From contig CAILVY010000243.1 in assembly GCA_903837785.1 (NCBI GenBank), positions 1 through 47,682 on the forward strand: 47,682 nt of DNA. Reading direction: 5' to 3'. The translations under genes and the position numbers were made by a program. The notes beneath the pieces are model-generated. The model made no database searches. It was not told the DNA's origin and worked only from the letters and a program-made list of their open reading frames with translations. Positions 42,605 to 47,682 of this stretch are shown one piece after another. This DNA is from Candidatus Hydrogenedentota bacterium (GTDB lineage: Bacteria; Hydrogenedentota; Hydrogenedentia; Hydrogenedentales; CAILVY01). Each line of letters starts with the position of its first letter. Position 1 is the first letter of the stretch.

Positions 42605-44473
42605 CTACAGCGTCGCCACGAGCGCGGCGATGGCGGGATACGCGCGGGCGGATTCGGCGGCGTCCTGCTTCAGCAGGCGGAGCCCTTCGGGGATATGTTT
42701 GCGGAAGTAGTGCTTGCCCTTTTCGATGGAAAGGAAGCCGTAGGCGCCGAGGGCTTGCATGTGGCGCTGGAGCCGGCAGAGCGCCAGGGCCTCGTGGAAG
42801 TCCTGTACGGAGAAGTCCCCGCCGGCGCGTTGCGTTCTCAAGTCGAGGTAGTGGGCGAGGAGGCGTTCGCGCAGGGCGTCGTCGATCCGGTAATAGGGGT
42901 CCCACAGCACGGAGGCGATGTCATAGGCGGGCGGAGCCATGCGCGCGCCCTGATAGTCGATGAAGCGGGGGCGCCCATGCGCGATGAGGATGTTCTGTGA
43001 CTGGAAATCGCGGTGGATGACGGCCTTGGGCAGGGCATCGGCCTCGCGTGCGAGCCGGTCGAGTTCGTTCTCCAGGAGCACCCGGGAGTCCGGATGCCGG
43101 CCGCACAGGCCCTCGACGAAACGTTCGAGGAAGTAGCTGGTTTCCCACCGGAAGTAGTCGTAATCGAAGATCCGGCCCGCAAGGAGTTGACACTCCTCGA
43201 TGTGGCGTGAGGCATCGACGTGGAGCGCAATGAGGCTGCTCAGGACCTCCCGGTAGATGTGCTCTATCTCGCCGGCAGTCCGGGGAAGGCGCAGGTAGTT
43301 GTAGAGCGAGAGGTCCCCGAGGTCCTCGAACTCGGCGCGCTTTTCCGCGGCATCGAAACGGAGCAGCTTCGGCACGGGCACCCCGTGCCGGGCGAAGAAG
43401 CGCGAATACTCCATGTGCCGTTCGTAATCGGGTTCATTCGGCGGGCAGATCATGCGGACGATCGTTCCGCCGCCGTCCGGGGCGCGATAGTAGCGCCGCC
43501 CCGAGCCGCCCACGCCGATGGGGACGCCGTGCTCGCTCCCTGGCAGGCCGAGAAACGCGGACTCGGACAGGGCCACGTGGAATCCGTCGCCCGCAATGCA
43601 GTTCTCTCCTCGGGCGCCGCCCGCGAGGCGCGCTCCGGGAAGCGCGATGCAGTTGCGCAACGCCGCGCCTTCTTCGAGCCGGCATCCTTCCTCGATGACA
43701 ATATAGCCGTCGAACTCCGCGCCCCGTGCCTGGACGCTTCCGTCGCAGTAGACCCATTCGCCGTCCCGGCGCAGCGCATCGACGACCGCGGCCGCATACG
43801 AGGCGGGCGTGCCGGCGTCGTGCCAGAGGCAGCCGCTCACGTCGAGGCTGCCCACGCGTTGGCCCGCGGACAGCGCGGCCAGCCAGGCGTCGACCACGTT
43901 CGATGCGCCCTGGGGCAGGCACGAGAGAAAGGCGGCCTCGTACACCGCGATGCCGCTGAAGGCCAGGACGCGCGCCGCGCCCGCCGTCGAGGAATAGCCG
44001 GCCACGCCCGTGACCGCGCCGTTCTCGCTGACGCCGACTTTATTGTGCGCCGGGAAGTTGTGCAGGGCCAGGGTGACGAGGTTGCCCGAGCTCTCGTGGA
44101 GTTCCAGCAGCGCACGAAGATCGATGTCCGTCAGGATGTCCGCGTTGTGCACGAGAAAGGCGCCCTCGAGCAGGAGCGCCTCGGCGTTCTTGAGTGCGCC
44201 GCCCGTCCCGAGCAGCGCGTCCTCGTGAAAGAACGTGATCTGATTCCGGTACGGGGACGCCTCGACCCAGGCCGCGATGGCGTCCGCCTTGTGGTGCAGG
44301 TTGAGGCCGATGCGATCCACGGGGAGCGCCGCGATTCGTTCAAGGGTCCGCGCCAGGAGCGAACGCCCCAGGACAGGCAGCAACGGCTTCGGGATGTGTT
44401 CCGTGATGGGCCGCAAACGTTCCCCGAGCCCCGCCGCCGGCACAAATGCATTCAACCTGCGCACCACGAGCAC
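42605..44473 (-). CDS. Fused sugar-1-phosphate nucleotidyltransferase / sugar kinase (MurU-AmgK-like)
   Basis: A 622-residue cytoplasmic two-enzyme fusion. Residues 1-235 are a MurU/RmlA-like nucleotidyltransferase: FVPAAGLGERLRPITEHIPKPLLPV (G-rich loop, Lys29), LLGTGGALKNA, VHNADILTDID (metal Asp112). Residues about 245-310 resemble a left-handed beta-helix (GAEFDGYIVIEEGCRLEEGA). Residues about 325-622 are an aminoglycoside-phosphotransferase-fold kinase: EFEDLGDLSLYNYLR, VIHRDFQSQNIL (Asp489, Asn494), FIDYQGARMAPPAYDIASVL (Asp506). This matches the AmgK-MurU cell-wall recycling pair (MurNAc to MurNAc-1-P to UDP-MurNAc). A LicA/LicC-type choline pair is the main alternative. It starts at GTG 44473 or at an in-frame GTG at 44467, better spaced from GGGAGGA. 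Confidence 0.8.
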   Translation of the reverse strand: MLVVRRLNAFVPAAGLGERLRPITEHIPKPLLPVLGRSLLARTLERIAALPVDRIGLNLHHKADAIAAWVEASPYRNQITFFHEDALLGTGGALKNAEALLLEGAFLVHNADILTDIDLRALLELHESSGNLVTLALHNFPAHNKVGVSENGAVTGVAGYSSTAGAARVLAFSGIAVYEAAFLSCLPQGASNVVDAWLAALSAGQRVGSLDVSGCLWHDAGTPASYAAAVVDALRRDGEWVYCDGSVQARGAEFDGYIVIEEGCRLEEGAALRNCIALPGARLAGGARGENCIAGDGFHVALSESAFLGLPGSEHGVPIGVGGSGRRYYRAPDGGGTIVRMICPPNEPDYERHMEYSRFFARHGVPVPKLLRFDAAEKRAEFEDLGDLSLYNYLRLPRTAGEIEHIYREVLSSLIALHVDASRHIEECQLLAGRIFDYDYFRWETSYFLERFVEGLCGRHPDSRVLLENELDRLAREADALPKAVIHRDFQSQNILIAHGRPRFIDYQGARMAPPAYDIASVLWDPYYRIDDALRERLLAHYLDLRTQRAGGDFSVQDFHEALALCRLQRHMQALGAYGFLSIEKGKHYFRKHIPEGLRLLKQDAAESARAYPAIAALVATL

Positions 44474-44721
44474 CCGTCCTCCCTGGATTGGGTCGCATCA
44501 TCGCACACTCCCGGCAGCGATTGGAATCCGCATTCGCCGGGGGCCGGCGAATCCTCGGCAAACACGGTTCCGCCCGGCGCTGGTTGACAGCCCGCAGGGA
44601 GACGCTCATAATTGGCCCGGTTGGAAAACGGAGGCCGTTTCACGTTCCGCATCGTGCGGGGCCATCGAGGCTGAGGGAGAGCCGTGGGTTCAACCACGAC
44701 ACAGTGCACAACGGAGGCAAC
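44474..44721. other. Divergent intergenic region
   Basis: 248 bp between the fused nucleotidyltransferase/kinase (-) and the second oxidoreductase (+). It must contain both promoters. I see ribosome-binding sites at each end (GGGAGGA on -, ACGGAGG on +) but no convincing promoter boxes. Confidence 0.4.
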
Positions 44722-46044
44722 ATGACACGTCCAGAAGCATCAGACAAGCAGCGCGGCACGACACGGCGTGATTTCCTGAAGAGCTCGGCGGCCTTGGCGA
44801 CCGCCGTTTCAGGCGCGCAGTTCATCGCGAAGAACGCCTATGCGGCCGGCAGCGACGTGCTGCGTGTCGGCATGATCGGATGCGGCCCCCGGTGCACCGG
44901 CGCCGCGGCCCAGGCGCTGAGCGCGGACCCCGGCGCGCGGCTGGTCGCGATGTGCGACATCCTGATGAACCGCATCCAGGACAAGCGGGAGAACCTCCGG
45001 AAGCAGAAGAAGGACCAGGTCGTGGTCGATGACGACCACTGTTTCACGGGCTTCGACGGCTACAAGCACGTGATCGAAGCGTCCGACGTGGTCTTGATCG
45101 CGAACGCGGCGAAGTTCCACCCGTTCCATGCGATGGCCGCGCTTCAGGCCGGCAAGCATGTCTTCGTCGAGAAGCCCCACGGCACGGACCCGGCCGGCAT
45201 CAAGCTGTTGAAGCGTGCGGTCGAAGTGGCGAAGGACAAGAAGCTGTGCCTCGTGTCGGGCCTGCAAAGCCGCTATCACACCGGCTACGCCGAGACGGTT
45301 CAGCGGATTCACGACGGGGCCATCGGCGACGTGGTCAGCATCGAGGAGAACTTCCTGCGTCCGCCGTACCAGATTACGCAGCGCGAACCCTGGATGTCGG
45401 AACTCGAGTGGCAATGCAGCACGCAGTACCACTTCAACTGGCTTTCCGGCGACGACGTGCCCCAGTCGCTCGTGCACAACCTGGACCGCTCGAGCTGGGT
45501 GATGCGGGACACGGCCCCGGCCAAATGCCACGGCCTCGGCGGGCGCTCTTCCATGACCGACCCCATTTACGGCAACGTCTTCGATCATCATTCCGTCGTG
45601 TATGAGTACGAGAACGGCGTCCGGATTTACGCCTTCTGCCGGACGACGGAGGGCTGCTACAACATCTCGAACAGCATCATCCTGGGCACGAAGGGCCGGG
45701 CCTCGATCATGGACTGCCAGATCTGGGGCGAAAACGCGTGGCGCTGGGGCGGCGGCTGCGACCCCTATCAGATCGAGCACGACACGCTGTTCAAGGGGAT
45801 CCGCTCGGGCGAACCCGTCAACAACGGCGAGTACATGGCGCGCAGCACAATGATGGGCATCATGGGGCAAATCTCCTGCTACACCGGCGAAGAGATCACC
45901 TGGAAGCAAATCAACAAGTCCGACTTTGCCTATGCGCCCAAGCCCGAGGATTGCCATGACGGCATGGAGCCGCCCGTGCTGCCCGAAGCCAGCGGCAGCT
46001 ACCCGGTCTACAAGCCCGGATTCACCCGGCTGCTCGAGGGCTGA
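44722..46044 (+). CDS. Tat-exported Gfo/Idh/MocA family oxidoreductase (second)
   Basis: A 440-residue protein from the ATG at 44722 (ACGGAGG upstream). The Tat signal TTRRDFLKSSAAL is at residues 13-25, with cleavage near NAYA. The Rossmann domain starts VLRVGMIGCGPRCTGAA, and the EKP motif is at 150-152 (VFVEKPHGTDP). The C-terminal domain has SGLQSRYHTGYAETV, QYHFNWLSGDDVPQSLVHNLDRS and NNGEYMARSTMMG. It is only distantly similar to the oxidoreductase at 39551, so it is not a recent duplicate. The substrate is probably a sugar or inositol and the cofactor NAD(P), pre-bound before export. Confidence 0.9.
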   Translation: MTRPEASDKQRGTTRRDFLKSSAALATAVSGAQFIAKNAYAAGSDVLRVGMIGCGPRCTGAAAQALSADPGARLVAMCDILMNRIQDKRENLRKQKKDQVVVDDDHCFTGFDGYKHVIEASDVVLIANAAKFHPFHAMAALQAGKHVFVEKPHGTDPAGIKLLKRAVEVAKDKKLCLVSGLQSRYHTGYAETVQRIHDGAIGDVVSIEENFLRPPYQITQREPWMSELEWQCSTQYHFNWLSGDDVPQSLVHNLDRSSWVMRDTAPAKCHGLGGRSSMTDPIYGNVFDHHSVVYEYENGVRIYAFCRTTEGCYNISNSIILGTKGRASIMDCQIWGENAWRWGGGCDPYQIEHDTLFKGIRSGEPVNNGEYMARSTMMGIMGQISCYTGEEITWKQINKSDFAYAPKPEDCHDGMEPPVLPEASGSYPVYKPGFTRLLEG

Positions 46045-46222
46045 GTTTCGGCCAAAGCCTTGCCCCGGCCGCGGTCGTCCGCCATGCGGCGCGTCACGGT
46101 GCGGCGCTGTATGCCCATGAGCGCGGCCTGCCGCGCATCGGGCGGTTCCGGCGATTCTGCCGGGCAGTTCCCGCCCGGACGCTGTGCGTTCCGTTCTACT
46201 TATCTGTTTCTAAACATTCCCC
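46045..46222. other. Intergenic region, nothing recognised
   Basis: GC-rich spacer after the second oxidoreductase. The short frames look non-coding. It switches to AT-richer sequence after about 46190, just before the promoter at 46223. Confidence 0.5.
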
Positions 46223-46251
46223 TTGACAAGATTGTGCCGCTCCCCTAGTCT
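46223..46251 (+). promoter_or_regulatory. Sigma-70-type promoter for the PPC-domain gene
   Basis: TTGACA (46223-46228, perfect consensus), a 17-bp spacer and TAGTCT (46246-46251). Six nucleotides later comes the A of an ATG (46258), the expected transcription start. The annotated PPC gene begins at 46341, leaving an 83-nt leader. Confidence 0.65.
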
Positions 46252-46257
46252 GTTTTT

Positions 46258-46356
46258 ATGGAGAAGGGGGGGGATCACAAGGGTGTCTCCTCCAGCACAT
46301 CACGTTCACGTGTCGAGCAGACGATGCTCAAGGGGGCTTTATGTCTGAACGCTTAA
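46258..46356 (+). CDS. Possible leaderless 32-codon leader ORF overlapping the PPC gene start
   Basis: The ATG lies exactly at the predicted +1 of the promoter and opens a 32-residue frame that starts MEKGGDHKG, is rich in Ser and Lys, and ends at TAA 46354-46356. It overlaps the PPC gene ATG (46341) by 16 nt in a different frame. It could be a leader peptide coupling translation to the downstream gene, or a chance frame. There is no homology I recognise. Confidence 0.25.
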   Translation: MEKGGDHKGVSSSTSRSRVEQTMLKGALCLNA

Positions 46357-47682
46357 GATCGTTTTCCAGCGGCCGGCAATTCCACAGTCACGACGTCAGG
46401 AACGCGAAGGAGCGACCTGCGGTCCGGGCTGTGTTGGCCCTCCTGACGCTCTGCGTGGCGTTGGGGGCGTACGCCGCCGTCGAGGACTCGTACGAAGAGA
46501 ACGACACACTTACGACGCCGTGGCCGCCAAGCGGCTACTGGGCGCCGAGTTGCTTGTCGGCGGTTGATGGTCAGGGCGCGATCTTCACGGGAGATGACGA
46601 CTTCTACAGGATTCACGCCTACGCGGGGGAGACGCTCTCGATCCAATGTAATTTCAGCAATGCCGACGGCGATATCGACATTGGCCTGGTTAATTCGGCG
46701 GGGAGCATTGTCGCGTCCTCCACGTCCACGACTGACGTGGAGACAATCAGCTACCCCGTCCCGGCCACGGACGACTTCATCGTCTGGGTGACCCTGTATT
46801 CCGATCCCGGCACCCCGGGGAATACGTATGAACTCTGCTGGTCCGGCGGTTCGCTGCCCATCGCGGAAGACCCCTACGAAGAGAATGACACAATCGACAT
46901 GCCGTGGCCTCCCAGCGGTTATTGGGGGCCGGGCTGTCTGTATGCAGAACAAGGATTGGGCACAATCTTCCCCAGCGATGATGACTTCTACAGGATTCAC
47001 GCCTTCGCGGGAGAGACGCTCTCGATCCAGTGCGATTTCAGCAATGCCAACGGCGATATCGACGTCGGATTGCTCAATTCGTCGGGGAGCATTGTCGCTT
47101 CCTCTACGGGCACGTCGGACGTCGAGTCGATCAGCTACACGGTCCCGGCCACAGATGACTTCATCATCTGGGTCAAGTTGTATGCGGAGGGCGGCATTCC
47201 GGGGAACACGTACGAACTCTGCTGGTCCGGCGGCACACTGCCCATCGAGGAAGACCCGTATGAAGAGAACGACACGTTCGACACTCCGTGGCCCGCAACG
47301 GGCTACTGGGCGCCGGGTTGCCTGTCCGGAGAACAGGGGCAGGGCGCGGTCTTTACAGCGGAAGACGATTTCTACAGGATCCACGCTTTCGCGGGAGAGA
47401 CGCTCTCGGTCCAGTGCAATTTCAGCCATGCCGGCGGTGATATCGACGTCGGTCTGGTCAATGCGTCGGGGAGCATTGTCGCATCCTCTTCGGGCACGTC
47501 GGACGTCGAGTCGATCAGCTACACGACCCCGGCCACCGGCGACTTCTTTGTCTGGGTGATGCTCTATGGCGATTACGGCATTCCGGGGAACACGTATGAA
47601 CTCTGCTGGTCCGGCGGCACACTGCCAGGGGAAGGGGAAGGAGAAAGGGAAGGCGAGGGCGAAGGCGAGGGTGAGGGTGAGG
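46341..47682 (+). CDS. Exported protein with three tandem PPC domains and GEGE linker (partial, runs off window)
   Basis: The frame stays open to the window end (447 codons visible). AAGGGGG precedes the ATG at 46341. Basic residues and a hydrophobic segment (about 28-45, ending GAYA-A) form the signal peptide. Three bacterial pre-peptidase C-terminal (PPC) domains begin at residues 48, 176 and 304, each with YEENDT, PW-P--GYW-P-C, DDDFYRIHA-AGETLS-QC, NGDIDVGL-N--GSIVASS and NTYELCWSGG. The units are exactly 384 bp apart and highly similar at DNA level. From 47628 the chain becomes alternating Gly-Glu, a flexible linker I associate with Hydrogenedentota/Lentisphaerota-type surface proteins. 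The enzyme or anchor beyond the linker is outside the window. Confidence 0.85.
   Translation, partial: MSERLRSFSSGRQFHSHDVRNAKERPAVRAVLALLTLCVALGAYAAVEDSYEENDTLTTPWPPSGYWAPSCLSAVDGQGAIFTGDDDFYRIHAYAGETLSIQCNFSNADGDIDIGLVNSAGSIVASSTSTTDVETISYPVPATDDFIVWVTLYSDPGTPGNTYELCWSGGSLPIAEDPYEENDTIDMPWPPSGYWGPGCLYAEQGLGTIFPSDDDFYRIHAFAGETLSIQCDFSNANGDIDVGLLNSSGSIVASSTGTSDVESISYTVPATDDFIIWVKLYAEGGIPGNTYELCWSGGTLPIEEDPYEENDTFDTPWPATGYWAPGCLSGEQGQGAVFTAEDDFYRIHAFAGETLSVQCNFSHAGGDIDVGLVNASGSIVASSSGTSDVESISYTTPATGDFFVWVMLYGDYGIPGNTYELCWSGGTLPGEGEGEREGEGEGEGEGE

Noticed and set aside
46482..47627. Regular 384-bp repeats as a CRISPR or satellite array
   Set aside because: The repeats are in frame within a coding sequence and encode PPC domains; there are no short repeats with spacers.

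Overview
The window is GC-rich bacterial DNA with no rRNA, tRNA or CRISPR array that I can see. Most genes encode exported proteins: Tat signals on oxidoreductases and hydrolases, lipoboxes, beta-propellers, FG-GAP and HEAT repeats, and pre-peptidase C-terminal (PPC) domains. The last gene runs into a Gly-Glu (GEGEGE) linker. This mix, with Tat-exported Gfo/Idh/MocA oxidoreductases, a Kelch-Ig protein with a C-terminal sorting-type tail and many glycan hydrolases, suggests a Gram-negative relative of Planctomycetota. I favour Candidatus Hydrogenedentota. This is inference; no phylogenetic marker gene is present.

Layout. 1-3.4 kb (+): a Kelch/Ig surface protein and two small membrane proteins. 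A 65-nt repeat occurs upstream of the first and second genes, each time followed by a hairpin terminator. 3.6-7.8 kb (-): a repeat lipoprotein and a Tat-exported metallophosphoesterase. 8.3-27.6 kb (-): thirteen consecutive same-strand genes for exported glycan breakdown. In order of position these are GH5-like, YVTN propeller, sialidase, a truncated CE15 esterase, alpha/beta hydrolase, FG-GAP protein, CE1-like esterase, DUF5695 protein, GH95-like, GH92, GH16-like, serine hydrolase and GH127-like. No SusC/SusD or TonB receptor accompanies them. 27.9-34.3 kb (-): a tight six-gene operon of GntR/FCD regulator, DegT aminotransferase, sodium/solute symporter, aldo/keto reductase, NanM-like Kelch protein and alanine dehydrogenase. 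Several junctions overlap, and the regulator appears to have a leaderless promoter.

34.5-40.9 kb (+): an oligogalacturonate-lyase-like propeller divergent from the regulator, then a 1190-residue HEAT/FG-GAP protein and a Gfo/Idh oxidoreductase. 40.9-42.6 kb: palindromic intergenic repeats around one AT-richer orphan gene. 42.6-46.0 kb: a nucleotidyltransferase-kinase fusion resembling MurU joined to AmgK (-), divergent from a second Tat Gfo/Idh oxidoreductase (+). 46.2 kb to the end: a promoter, a possible leaderless leader ORF, and a partial gene with three PPC repeats spaced exactly 384 bp.

How the genes may work together. The exported enzymes could strip sialic acid, fucose, mannose, arabinose and esters from a complex glycan. 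The symporter operon could import a released (amino) sugar, remove its nitrogen by transamination to pyruvate, and recycle alanine through alanine dehydrogenase. The enzyme families are read from sequence motifs; the pathway is a hypothesis.
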